The notes: generated by a model from the letters alone, not told the origin. Shown: positions 1 through 9,846, numbered from the stretch's first letter. The stretch: 29,395 bases of DNA from DSUN01 sp035527715 (GCA_035527715.1 DATKZY010000243.1:1-29395); one strand, 5' to 3'. Made by a program: numbers and translations.

Positions 1-350
1 GCCCTGGGAAGCGGCGCCCCTGCCGCCGAGCCCCCGATGGGGGCGATTCAGGGGCCGAGAAGCACCCCCTTCGGGGGCTTCGATGGGGGGGACGCTCTGG
101 TCCCAGGGCTCCCTTCGGTCGCCCTGGGCTACGACTGGCTCGCCCGCGTTCGCGGGCTGCAAGGCCCCGAGATGTGGGCAAAGATGAGGGCAACGCCCTG
201 GGAACCCGCCGAGAACCACGGGCAGCCCTGAAGGGGCGTACTACGGTGGTCACGGTTAGTACGCCCCTTCAGGGCTCACACGAGGGGTTCCGCCTTCTCC
301 CAGGGCGTTGCCCTGGGCTGCCATAGTACGCCCCGTAGGGGCGCAGAACA
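1..350. repeat. Cluster of palindromic intergenic repeats
   Basis: Non-coding region built from nested inverted repeats. Outer 14-bp arms lie at 190-203 (GCAACGCCCTGGGA) and 298-311 (exact reverse complement). Inside them is a perfect 20-bp stem, 224-243 against 257-276, with a 13-nt loop. The stretch TAGTACGCCCC of the right arm recurs at about 324-334, followed by another small palindrome (GCCCCGTAGGGGC). CCCTGGG or CCCAGGG occurs at least six times between positions 1 and 320. The short open frame at 37-231 runs through these repeats and shows no coding character. The layout resembles REP/MITE-type elements; no transposase is present. Confidence 0.75.
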
Positions 351-391
351 ACGGCGGCAGGATTGGGGCCATACTCCGCGGCGACCCGCGC

Positions 392-420
392 TTGACGAAT
401 CGGGGCGAATCGGGGATAAC
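392..420 (+). promoter_or_regulatory. Putative sigma-70 promoter of the alpha-mannosidase gene
   Basis: TTGACG at 392-397 and GATAAC at 415-420 are separated by 17 nt, giving a transcription start near 427 and a leader of about 50 nt before the ATG at 476. The -35 matches 5 of 6 and the -10 matches 4 of 6 consensus bases. It is the only pair of this quality I see upstream of the gene. Confidence 0.45.
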
Positions 421-424
421 AAGA

Positions 425-449
425 GCCGCCTGAAGGCCGAACTACAAAC
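425..449 (+). repeat. Half copy of the ACTACAAAC palindromic repeat
   Basis: The stretch ends in CTGAAGGCCGAACTACAAAC. It matches, with a few differences, one half of the 48-bp palindrome found inside the pyruvate dehydrogenase E2 gene at 9142-9189 (minus-strand reading ends CTAAAGGCCGCACTACAAAC). It lies in the predicted leader of the alpha-mannosidase mRNA. Confidence 0.5.
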
Positions 450-475
450 GCAAACCCCGATGGAGGCCGAAGAGC

Positions 476-3583
<3,108 letters not shown>

Positions 3584-3594
3584 CCAGCCCTGCC

Positions 3595-3625
3595 CCTCCC
3601 GCGGGCCATCCCGGCCCGCGGGAGG
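3595..3625. repeat. CCTCCCGCGGG hairpin, copy 1
   Basis: A perfect 13-bp stem (CCTCCCGCGGGCC at 3595-3607, its complement at 3613-3625) with a 5-nt loop, 12 nt after the alpha-mannosidase stop. Very similar hairpins follow genes at 12098-12130 and 15821-15852. It could end transcription, but there is no T-run, so a dispersed palindromic repeat is equally likely. Confidence 0.7.
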
Positions 3626-3640
3626 CCGGCGAGTCCTCCC

Positions 3641-3657
3641 TTGGCACGCAAGTTGCA
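3641..3657 (+). promoter_or_regulatory. Sigma-54 (RpoN) promoter, -24/-12 type
   Basis: TTGGCACGCAAGTTGCA matches the sigma-54 consensus (TGGCACG, four bases, TTGCA/T) at every conserved position. The invariant GG (3643-3644) and GC (3655-3656) are 10 nt apart, as required. The predicted start is near 3668, about 90 nt before the ATG at 3760. Such promoters need an enhancer-binding activator; none is encoded in this window. An inverted repeat in the leader (ACGCAAG at 3702-3708, CTTGCGT at 3726-3732) may be a regulatory site. Confidence 0.8.
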
Positions 3658-3759
3658 CCTGCATTTCCTGGCGTTCAGAGAACGACCGAAACCTGGGGAT
3701 GACGCAAGATGCATGCAGAACAGCACTTGCGTAGAGGGCACGAGGGAGAGGAGACGAGG

Positions 3760-4037
3760 ATGAGGAACCGCCGCGTGTGGGCTTTGGCGATGGCCGTGTT
3801 GGGCTTCGCCACACTCGCGCAGGCCGTGTGGGCCGCGATGCCCTCAAGGATAAGATGAAGGAGCGGGTCGCCGAGAGAATGAGAGAGGCCAAGGACCAGG
3901 TGGCCAGCCTGCGGCAAGCCGTCGCCGACTCCTTCGCCGCCAAGGACGCCGGCGACCGCCAGGCGCAGCACCGGCGGCGGCAAGCGTGGACGGTAACCCC
4001 ATTCCTCCCGAAGGCTCCAGTGCCTTCGGGAGGGTAA
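3760..4037 (+). pseudogene. Frameshifted small secreted protein
   Basis: The ATG at 3760 follows a GGAG-type ribosome site and encodes a clear signal peptide (RNRRVWALAMAVLGFATLAQ, then AVWA) before stopping at 3856-3858 after 32 codons. In another frame, starting just past the signal peptide (about 3835), the sequence continues with a charged helical segment (DALKDKMKERVAERMREAKD and onward) to a stop at 4035-4037. Joining the two needs one missing base near 3830-3845, so the gene is either broken or carries a sequencing or assembly error. The mature part would be a Lys/Glu/Arg-rich helix of about 50 residues. The last 25 codons read through a hairpin and are doubtful. It lies directly behind a sigma-54 promoter and ahead of an EF-hand gene. 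I do not recognise the family. Confidence 0.55.
4004..4033 (+). terminator. Hairpin after the small secreted protein gene
   Basis: CCTCCCGAAGGC (4004-4015) and GCCTTCGGGAGG (4022-4033) form a perfect 12-bp stem with a 6-nt loop, ending 26 nt before the next ATG. There is no T-run. It may weaken transcription into the EF-hand gene or protect the upstream transcript. It overlaps the doubtful 3' end of the frameshifted gene. Confidence 0.45.
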
Positions 4038-4059
4038 CCCAACGGGAAGGAGACCTGAG

Positions 4060-4413
4060 ATGAAGAAGCTGATGCTCGTTGCAGCCATCGCCTGCCTCGC
4101 CCTGCCGGCCTTTGCGGCCGATGAGGGCAATCCCGCGCCCGGCCCGGGCAGGGGCCTCCGCGGCGCGATTCGCGAGAAGGTCCTCGAGAAGTTCGACAAG
4201 GATGGCGACGGCAAGCTCGCCCCCGAGGAGCGCGCCGCCGCCCGCGATGCCCTCGTGGACCGCATCATGCAGCGCTTCGACAAGGACGGCGATGGCAAGC
4301 TCTCGCGCGAGGAGCTGGCGCAGGCCCTCGTCGCCCTCCGCCAGCGCTTCGAGCAGGCCCGCCAGCACCGCGGCGGCCAAGGCCCCCGCGCCCAGGCCGG
4401 GCCGCGGCTGTGA
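4060..4413 (+). CDS. Secreted two-EF-hand calcium-binding protein
   Basis: A 117-aa protein with a signal peptide (MKKLMLVAAIACLALPAFA, cleavage after residue 19) and two canonical EF-hand loops, DKDGDGKLAPEE and DKDGDGKLSREE. Both keep the Asp-x-Asp-x-Asp-Gly pattern and the final Glu, so both should bind calcium. The C-terminal tail is Arg/Gln/Gly-rich. The start has a GGAG site in AAGGAGACCTGAG. Small exported EF-hand proteins of this kind are common in planctomycete-like genomes and are often annotated only as EF-hand domain proteins; their role is unknown. It is probably co-transcribed with the frameshifted gene from the sigma-54 promoter at 3641. Confidence 0.85.
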   Translation: MKKLMLVAAIACLALPAFAADEGNPAPGPGRGLRGAIREKVLEKFDKDGDGKLAPEERAAARDALVDRIMQRFDKDGDGKLSREELAQALVALRQRFEQARQHRGGQGPRAQAGPRL

Positions 4414-4442
4414 GATGACAGCGTCCGAATGAAGGGCGAAAC

Positions 4443-4496
4443 GGGAGGGCGGACCTCCGGCTGAGCTGAGCGGCTCGGCCGGAGCCTCGCCCTCCC
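4443..4496 (+). repeat. Long interrupted hairpin after the EF-hand gene
   Basis: GGGAGGGCG (4443-4451) pairs with CGCCCTCCC (4488-4496), and an inner stem CTCCGGC (4455-4461) pairs with GCCGGAG (4478-4484). It fills the gap between the EF-hand gene and the SGNH gene. No T-run follows. It may be a repeat element, a transcript-stabilising structure or a weak terminator. Confidence 0.5.
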
Positions 4497-4520
4497 ACAC
4501 TACTGTACGGAGGTGAGCCG

Positions 4521-5696
4521 ATGAAGCCGTCGCTGCGCCGCGCTTTGGGGTGGGCCGTCGTCGTGGCCGCGTGCGTCGCCTGTGGGGCCGCCTCGCAGGG
4601 CCTGGCCGGGGAGGCGGCGAAGGAGGGGATTGACTGGAACCGCGCGCGTGAGTTGTACCAGAGGTCGCGCCGCGGCGAGGCGCTCACCCCCGAGGAAAGC
4701 GCTTACCTGGAACGGGCGAAGGCGGCAAAGGGCAAGGAGGGCCGCCCGAAAGGCCCCATGCCCCAGGTGCCCCCGGCCAGGCCCTCCACCGGCCTCGTGC
4801 CCCTCGACCAGATGACGGCCCAGGACAAGTACAAGGGCGAGGACGGCGGGCTCTACGGCGGCGGTCGGAACGCCCCGCCGGAGGAGCACCTGAAAGCCGC
4901 GCTGGCGGAGGCCGCCAACACCCGCCCGCTCGATGCCCAGGGCAAGCCCGCCCCCGGGGGCAAGATCGTCCTCCTCTCCATCGGCATGTCCAATACCACC
5001 CAGGAGTTCTCGAAGTTCAAGGAGCTGGCCGACAAGGACCCCGCCAGGTCGCCCCAGGTGGTGATTGTGGATGGCGCGCAGGGCGGGCAGGACGCCGCCC
5101 GTTGGAGCACGAACGACGCGCGGGCGTGGACGGTGGCCGAGGAGCGCCTCCGCGCCGCGGGCGTCACTGTCCAGCAGGTGCAGGCCGTGTGGATGAAGCA
5201 CGCGCGCATCGGCCCGGCCCAGTATGGCGAATTCCCCAAGCACGTCGAGGAGCTGAAGGGCCACGTCCTCGCGTCCCTCAGCATCGCCCGCGAGCGCTAC
5301 CCCAACCTGCGGGTCACCTTCCTCTCCAGCCGCATCTACGCCGGCTACGCCGTGACGCCTCTGAACCCCGAGCCCTATGCCTACGAAAGCGCCTTCGCCG
5401 TCCGCGGACTCATCCAGGACCAGATCAAGGGCGAGGCCAAGCTCAACTGGGATGCGGCCAAGGGCCCGGTGAAGGCCCCGCTCCTTCTCTGGGGACCCTA
5501 CCTGTGGGGCGATGGCGTCACGCCCCGCAAGAGCGACGGATTGGTGTGGCAGCGTGAGGACCTCGGGGGCGACGGCACCCACCCTAGCGGCTCCGGCCGC
5601 GAGAAAGTCGCCCGCCTCCTCCTCGGCTTCTTCAAGTCCGACCCCTCCGCCAAGGGCTGGTTCGTGCGACCGCCCGCCGACGCGCCGGCCAGATGA
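4521..5696 (+). CDS. Secreted SGNH/GDSL-fold hydrolase, probable esterase
   Basis: A 391-aa exported protein. The N-terminus (about residues 1-29) is a signal sequence ending near SQGLAGEA. A Pro-rich charged segment (35-90) leads into an alpha/beta domain. SIGMSN holds S157 in the position of the SGNH block I serine. GDGTHPSGSG holds D351 and H354, the block V Asp-x-x-His pair. NDARAW may supply the block III Asn. Family members remove acyl groups from glycans or lipids; the substrate here is unknown. Block I is GMSN rather than GDS, a variant seen in large uncharacterised SGNH proteins of environmental bacteria. The start is fixed by GGAGGTGA 5 nt upstream of the ATG. It stands downstream of the EF-hand gene, separated by a hairpin. 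Confidence 0.72.
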   Translation: MKPSLRRALGWAVVVAACVACGAASQGLAGEAAKEGIDWNRARELYQRSRRGEALTPEESAYLERAKAAKGKEGRPKGPMPQVPPARPSTGLVPLDQMTAQDKYKGEDGGLYGGGRNAPPEEHLKAALAEAANTRPLDAQGKPAPGGKIVLLSIGMSNTTQEFSKFKELADKDPARSPQVVIVDGAQGGQDAARWSTNDARAWTVAEERLRAAGVTVQQVQAVWMKHARIGPAQYGEFPKHVEELKGHVLASLSIARERYPNLRVTFLSSRIYAGYAVTPLNPEPYAYESAFAVRGLIQDQIKGEAKLNWDAAKGPVKAPLLLWGPYLWGDGVTPRKSDGLVWQREDLGGDGTHPSGSGREKVARLLLGFFKSDPSAKGWFVRPPADAPAR

Positions 5697-5734
5697 GCCT
5701 TGCTTGAACGCCGCTAGCGCCCGGCCAAGATGGT

Positions 5735-5774
5735 CAAGATGCTCACGCGCGCGCAAGGGGGGGTGAGCATCTTG
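5735..5774. repeat. CAAGATGCTCA hairpin, copy 1
   Basis: CAAGATGCTCAC (5735-5746) and GTGAGCATCTTG (5763-5774) form a perfect 12-bp stem around a GC/G-rich loop. A partial echo of the arm (CCAAGATGGTC) precedes it. The same stem recurs at 5867-5909. Confidence 0.75.
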
Positions 5775-5866
5775 GGGAGCCGAGCAACAGCAGGACGTGT
5801 GTTGCCATAAGCCATTGGGAGACAGCGCGATATGGCTCCCCGTCACCTTGGCGCCCCGGGCTTCGC

Positions 5867-5909
5867 CAAGATGCTCAACCCTCTCCGCGAGGGGGAGGTG
5901 AGCATCTTG
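5867..5909. repeat. CAAGATGCTCA hairpin, copy 2
   Basis: CAAGATGCTCA (5867-5877) pairs with TGAGCATCTTG (5899-5909). The intervening 21 nt also self-pair (CCCTCTC against GAGGGGG). The arms are the same as in the copy 130 nt upstream but the loop differs, which suggests a dispersed family and not a local duplication. The rest of 5697-5988 shows no gene that I can support. Confidence 0.75.
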
Positions 5910-5988
5910 AGGGCCGCGTACGGCCGGGCGCCCGACGATGCGGCCCGGCTCAGCCCAACAGGGCATCGGGGAGTTCGAGAAGTTCCTC

Positions 5989-6018
5989 TTGACAGGCAGC
6001 ACATGCTGACTATATACT
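5989..6018 (+). promoter_or_regulatory. Sigma-70 promoter of the PEP-CTERM gene
   Basis: A perfect -35 box TTGACA (5989-5994) and TATACT (6013-6018), 18 nt apart; TATATA at 6011-6016 gives a 16-nt alternative. The predicted start is near 6025. This rules out the in-frame ATG at 6020 as translation start and favours the GTG at 6128. Confidence 0.75.
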
Positions 6019-6127
6019 CTTGGTCAGTCACGAGTGGCTGGATGACCGTGGGCTGGCGATCGGGAAGGGTTCTGCGGTAGCCAGCGTTCCGTCCGTCTGG
6101 CCGTTCTCACAGGGTTGGGGTTGCAGC

Positions 6128-8335
6128 GTGACCACGGACCCGCGTCTGACCCCACGTTGGCTGTTCCCCACTTGCTTTGCGGCGCTGGCGCTGCTCGGGC
6201 CGGCTCGCCCGGCGCACGCCATCGCATACTACGGTAGCTTGCAGTACACCCCGCCGGCTCCGCCCGACCCCCTCGACGGCCTCTACGTGGAATCCCCCGG
6301 CGTGCAGCAGTGGGTCAACTACACCGTCACCCTGGAGTGGTGGGTGACGAACGACGACTCCAGCCAGTCTGGCTACCCATGGAAGTACACCTATCGCTTT
6401 CGGCACAACGGCGGCCAGGCAGGGTTCAGCCACGTGATCGTCGAGGCGGCCCCGGACTTCGCCGCAAGCAATATGACGGCGTTGTCGGGCGCCACCCTCA
6501 GCTCGATTGGCCTCCAGACCGTTGCTTCGGGCAACCCGGGCATGCCGGAGGACCTCTACGGCGTCCGCTTCAACCCGCCGTCGTCCGGCATGTATGACAT
6601 GACCTGGTCGTTCTTCAGCACACGCGCTCCGGTGTGGGGAGACTTCTACGGCCGTTGCGGCGGCGCGGGCGGCATCAACCGCGCGTACAACTACAACCTC
6701 AGCGCCGGCGGGGTCGCGCGCGGCTTCCTCGACCCGAACGGCAGCGACACGCTCAGGGATGACATTGACCCCACTGGCCCCGCGGCCAATGGCTCGCTCG
6801 ACTACCACGCTCTCCGCCCAGGCCCCGCCACCGCGCCTGTCCCCGTGCTCGCAACTTCGCCCGCGGATACCAGCACCCTCCAGTTCGGCTACGTCCTCGT
6901 GGGAAGCTCCGGCACGCAGGGGCTCACGGCGCTGAACTCCGGCGGGCCGGGCAGCTCGCTGACCGGCACGTTCCCCTCGACGAGTGGCAAGTTCACGCCG
7001 GCCTCCACCCAAGCCTTCGGCCCACTGGCCCAGGGGGCCAGCACGAGCCGCAGCTACACCTACACACCTACCACCCGCATGACCGACACCCTCGCCGGGG
7101 TCACCGTGACCAGCAACGGCGGCAACTCCACGCTCACCCTTCAGGGCACGGGCGTGGCGCCGGTGAGCAGCGTGGACGCGAGCGGGCGCAACGCGGGCTA
7201 CGTGCTGGTGGGCACGTCGGGCACGGCGTCGGTCTCGGTGACGAACACAGGGAACGGCAATCTCTCCGGTCTCGGCGCCGCCAGCAACCTCAATGGCACG
7301 GCCCCCGCCGGGCAGGACGAATTCGCACTCACCAGCCCGGCCGGCCTGAGCCTCGCCGATCTGGGCTCGACCCCCGTCACCTACAGCTACACTCCTGCGG
7401 CGCGGGGCGCGGATTCGCTGCTGCGAACGCTCAACTTCACGAACGGCGACCCGGACGGCGAGGACAACCAGCCGCACACGGCGGACTTCACGCTCCAGGG
7501 CGAAGGCGTGGCGCCGGTGAACCAGGTGACGAAGCTCAGCGACGCCGGCCTCACCCGCATCGGCACGAGCAACACGGCGAGCGTGGAGGTGCGCAACATC
7601 GGCAATGGCAACCTCTCCGGCCTCGGCGACCCCAGCAACCTCCAGGGCACCGTCTCGCTCACCCCGCCGCCCGGCGGCGAGTTCACATGGGCTCCCGCCG
7701 GCGTGAATCTCGGCGACGATGCCTTCCAGACGCTCTCCTACACCTACTCCCCGGTCAACCACGGGGCCGACACGGCGACCGTGCAGGCACAGTTCACCAA
7801 TGGCAGCGACGACGAGCGGAACCTCGCGCAGCTCGTGCTGCCGACGGTGAGCGGCGAGGGCGTGGGGCCGGTGTACGACAGCACCGCCGCCCCTGGGGAT
7901 TTGATCTACTTCGGCCACGTTCTCGTGGGCGACATCGCGGTCTACCACCTCATCATCGGCAACATCTCCACCGACCCCAACGATGGCAACACGGCCCTCA
8001 CGAACCTCACCCTCCTGCTCGCCACGCCCGGCGGGGACGACCCGGGGGCATTCTGGCTCTCCGGGTTCTCGCCGGGCGCGGTCCTCAGCGAGGGCGGGGC
8101 CCTGGACGTCGAGATCCACTTCGACACCTCGACGCCGGGCTGGAGGAACGCCACTCTGACGTTCACGACCGATGTGAACGCGCCCTATGGGTCGTCCGGC
8201 GCCAGCTTCACCTACCGGCTGCGTGGTGCCGTGCTTCAGAGCTGGTCGGACATCCCCGAGCCGGGCACGCTCTCCCTCCTTGGCCTCGGCGGCCTGGCGC
8301 TCCTCTCCCGCCGCCGGCGCGCTCGCCGGCGGTAG
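6128..8335 (+). CDS. PEP-CTERM surface protein with choice-of-anchor-type repeats
   Basis: About 735 aa. The N-terminus from the GTG at 6128 is a signal peptide (hydrophobic FPTCFAALALLGPARPAHA, cleavage before IAYYG). The first 240 residues are a beta-rich domain without a clear family. Then come four immunoglobulin-like repeats of 100-120 aa, each opening with a GYVLVGTSG-like strand, near residues 253, 357, 475 and 596; they resemble choice-of-anchor D domains. The C-terminus is a complete PEP-CTERM signal: PEPGTLSLLGLGGLALL followed by an Arg-rich tail. Such proteins are cut by exosortase and passed to the cell surface; no exosortase is encoded here. The GTG start is preferred because the promoter at 5989-6018 excludes the upstream ATG, but its ribosome site is weak. 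Confidence 0.85.
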   Translation: MTTDPRLTPRWLFPTCFAALALLGPARPAHAIAYYGSLQYTPPAPPDPLDGLYVESPGVQQWVNYTVTLEWWVTNDDSSQSGYPWKYTYRFRHNGGQAGFSHVIVEAAPDFAASNMTALSGATLSSIGLQTVASGNPGMPEDLYGVRFNPPSSGMYDMTWSFFSTRAPVWGDFYGRCGGAGGINRAYNYNLSAGGVARGFLDPNGSDTLRDDIDPTGPAANGSLDYHALRPGPATAPVPVLATSPADTSTLQFGYVLVGSSGTQGLTALNSGGPGSSLTGTFPSTSGKFTPASTQAFGPLAQGASTSRSYTYTPTTRMTDTLAGVTVTSNGGNSTLTLQGTGVAPVSSVDASGRNAGYVLVGTSGTASVSVTNTGNGNLSGLGAASNLNGTAPAGQDEFALTSPAGLSLADLGSTPVTYSYTPAARGADSLLRTLNFTNGDPDGEDNQPHTADFTLQGEGVAPVNQVTKLSDAGLTRIGTSNTASVEVRNIGNGNLSGLGDPSNLQGTVSLTPPPGGEFTWAPAGVNLGDDAFQTLSYTYSPVNHGADTATVQAQFTNGSDDERNLAQLVLPTVSGEGVGPVYDSTAAPGDLIYFGHVLVGDIAVYHLIIGNISTDPNDGNTALTNLTLLLATPGGDDPGAFWLSGFSPGAVLSEGGALDVEIHFDTSTPGWRNATLTFTTDVNAPYGSSGASFTYRLRGAVLQSWSDIPEPGTLSLLGLGGLALLSRRRRARRR
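8311..8332 (+). terminator. Hairpin over the stop region of the PEP-CTERM gene
   Basis: CCGCCGGCG (8311-8319) and CGCCGGCGG (8324-8332) form a perfect 9-bp stem with a CGCT loop. It lies inside the codons of the Arg-rich PEP-CTERM tail, immediately before the TAG. It may end transcription between this gene and the convergent pdh operon. No T-run follows. Confidence 0.4.
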
Positions 8336-8395
8336 ACCCTTCGCCTTCTCACGACTGTCGCAGTGGGCTCGTGCCTGGCGGACGCGTGGCCAAGG

Positions 8396-9730
8396 CTATT
8401 CCTGCGCCGCGAGCAACGTGTCGGGGGCTTCGAGCAGGTCTTTGAGGGTCTTGAGGAAGCGGGCGGCGGCGGCCCCCTCGATGATGCGGTGGTCGCACGA
8501 GAGGGTGAGGCGCATCAGCTTGGCGATGAAGATGGCGTCGCCGCGGACGACGGGCGCGGGCAAGGCCGATGCGACGCCGAGGGTGATGGCCGACGGGGGG
8601 TTGATGATCGGCGCGAAGTGCTCGACGTCGAACATCCCCAGGTTGGTGATGGTGAGGGTCGGATGGCTGCGCTCCTCGGCGGTGAGCTTGCCCCCGCGCG
8701 CCTTCTCGACCAGCGGCTTCGTGCGCTCCACGATGTCGGTGAGCGACAGGTCCTGCGCGTCGCGGAGGACGGCGACGGTGAGGCCCTGATCGGTGTCCAC
8801 GGCGAGGCCCAGGTGGATGCCGCGCCACTTGATGATCTTGCCCCGGTCGTAGCTGCGGTTGACGAGCGGATTCGCCTGAATGGCCTTCACGGCGGCGAGC
8901 ATGATGAGATGCGTGACCGTGGCGCCGCCGAACCGCGCCTTCCACTCGTCCTTGCGGGCGAGAAGCTCGGTGACGTCGGCGCCGCGGGTCATGTAGAAGT
9001 GGGGGATGACGTGCTTGGAGGCGGTGACGATGCGGGCCTGGGTCTTGAGGCGATAGGGGGCATCTTCGACGTCGGCCTCGCCCTCGGCGAGGGTGATGGG
9101 GGGAAGCTCTTCGTCGGGCGACGGGGGGATGGCGGCGGTTTGTAGTGCGGCCTTTAGGCCGTAGGGAGACGGGCTGAAGCCCGCACTACGAACGGCTGCG
9201 GCACCCTCGACGTCGGCGGCCACGAGGCGGCCGCCCGGGCCGCTGCCCTTGAGCTTCGTGGTGTCCACGCCCTTCTGCTGGGCGAGCATGCGAGCGTAGG
9301 GCGAGATGGCGATGCGGCCTGGCGTGACGCGTGATGCGTGACGCGTGACAGGAGCCGACGGCTCGGGTGCCGGTCGAGGTTTCGCAGCCTTCTCTGCTGG
9401 GGCCTCGGCTTCTAGCGCCTCCTCAGCGGGTGGCGGCTCGGGTTCGGGCTCCTCTTGGGGGGCCGGCTTCTTCCTGGCTGGGGCGGGCGCTTCGTCCTCG
9501 CTGGCGATGGTGGCGATGACCTCGCCGCAGGGCACCTCGTCGCCGTTGCCGCGAAGGAGCTTGGTGACGACGCCGCTCGTGAAGCACTCCAGGTCGAGCG
9601 TCGCCTTGTCGGATTCGATCTCGGCGAGCACGTCGCCCTCGCTCACCGTGTCGCCCTCCTTGACCTTCCACTCGACGATCTGGCCGGAGGTCATGCTGTC
9701 GGAGAGCTTGGGCATCGTCACTTCGTACAC
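8396..9730 (-). CDS. pdhC: Pyruvate dehydrogenase E2, dihydrolipoamide acetyltransferase
   Basis: Transfers the acetyl group from E1 to CoA through a swinging lipoyl arm; it is the core of the pyruvate dehydrogenase complex. The 444 aa comprise a lipoyl domain (1-80, K42 in ESDKATLD is lipoylated), an Ala/Pro/Glu-rich linker, a peripheral-subunit-binding domain (about 139-175, SPYARMLAQ to GPGGRLVAADV), a second linker and a catalytic domain (about 205-444) with the active-site motif DHRIIEG (D413-H414-R415). Both linkers contain in-frame palindromic repeats: residues 128-136 (VTRHASRVT) and 181-197 (RSAGFSPSPYGLKAALQ). The GTG at 9730 is chosen because AGGAG lies 7 nt upstream; the open frame further upstream only translates a repeat. 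It is last in the operon after E1-beta. No E3 gene lies in the window. Confidence 0.92.
   Translation of the reverse strand: MYEVTMPKLSDSMTSGQIVEWKVKEGDTVSEGDVLAEIESDKATLDLECFTSGVVTKLLRGNGDEVPCGEVIATIASEDEAPAPARKKPAPQEEPEPEPPPAEEALEAEAPAEKAAKPRPAPEPSAPVTRHASRVTPGRIAISPYARMLAQQKGVDTTKLKGSGPGGRLVAADVEGAAAVRSAGFSPSPYGLKAALQTAAIPPSPDEELPPITLAEGEADVEDAPYRLKTQARIVTASKHVIPHFYMTRGADVTELLARKDEWKARFGGATVTHLIMLAAVKAIQANPLVNRSYDRGKIIKWRGIHLGLAVDTDQGLTVAVLRDAQDLSLTDIVERTKPLVEKARGGKLTAEERSHPTLTITNLGMFDVEHFAPIINPPSAITLGVASALPAPVVRGDAIFIAKLMRLTLSCDHRIIEGAAAARFLKTLKDLLEAPDTLLAAQE
9142..9189 (-). repeat. 48-bp palindromic element inside the E2 gene
   Basis: The outer 9-bp arms GTAGTGCGG (9142-9150) and CCGCACTAC (9181-9189) enclose two small palindromes, CGGCCTTTAGGCCG and CGGGCTGAAGCCCG, giving a cruciform-like fold. 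Its 48 bp equal 16 codons, so it keeps the frame. It encodes most of residues 181-197 of E2, in the linker before the catalytic domain. A related half copy lies at 425-449. Confidence 0.8.
9325..9349. repeat. TGACGCGTGA repeat, single arm inside the E2 gene
   Basis: Three near-identical 8-bp units of TGACGCG form a 25-bp stretch equal, but for a base or two, to the arms of the hairpins at 9762-9846 and 10878-10959. It is read in frame as VTRHASRVT (residues 128-136 of E2). Only one arm is present, so no long hairpin forms. Confidence 0.8.
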
Positions 9731-9737
9731 GGGTAGG

Positions 9738-9742
9738 CTCCT
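9738..9742 (-). promoter_or_regulatory. Ribosome binding site that sets the E2 start
   Basis: AGGAG on the minus strand, 7 nt before the GTG at 9730. It decides against the longer reading frame beginning at 9826. Confidence 0.7.
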
Positions 9743-9761
9743 ATCGCTCGTGGTGGGCGCA

Positions 9762-9846
9762 TGATGCGTGACCCGTGACGCGTGACGCGTGAGAAGAGGG
9801 AGCCCATCTCGGTCTTCTCTGGTCACGCGTCACGGGTCACGCGTCA
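9762..9846. repeat. TGACGCGTGA inverted repeat between E1-beta and E2
   Basis: The left arm starts at 9762 (TGATGCGTGACCCGTGACGC and onward) and the right arm at about 9822-9846 is its near-perfect complement, with GAAGAG/TCTTCT extending the stem. The far end of the right arm contains the TGA stop codon of E1-beta (9844-9846, minus strand). It fills most of the 113-nt gap between the two genes. Confidence 0.8.

Noticed and set aside
37..231. 64-codon open frame at the left edge
   Set aside because: It consists of palindromic repeat units and has no ribosome site.
3595..3625. Classical Rho-independent terminators at the G/C-rich hairpins
   Set aside because: None of the three CCTCCCGCGGG hairpins is followed by a T-run, and the same core recurs elsewhere, so they are listed as repeats. 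Termination is still possible.
6020..6127. ATG at 6020 as start of the PEP-CTERM protein
   Set aside because: It overlaps the promoter -10 region, and the extra 36 residues would sit ahead of the signal peptide.
6107..8119. 670-codon minus-strand open frame opposite the PEP-CTERM gene
   Set aside because: Repetitive Arg/Val/Glu-rich shadow of the repeats in the real gene; no start signal or family.
9731..9826. N-terminal extension of E2
   Set aside because: The extra 32 codons translate the TGACGCGTGA repeat, and a good ribosome site precedes the GTG at 9730.
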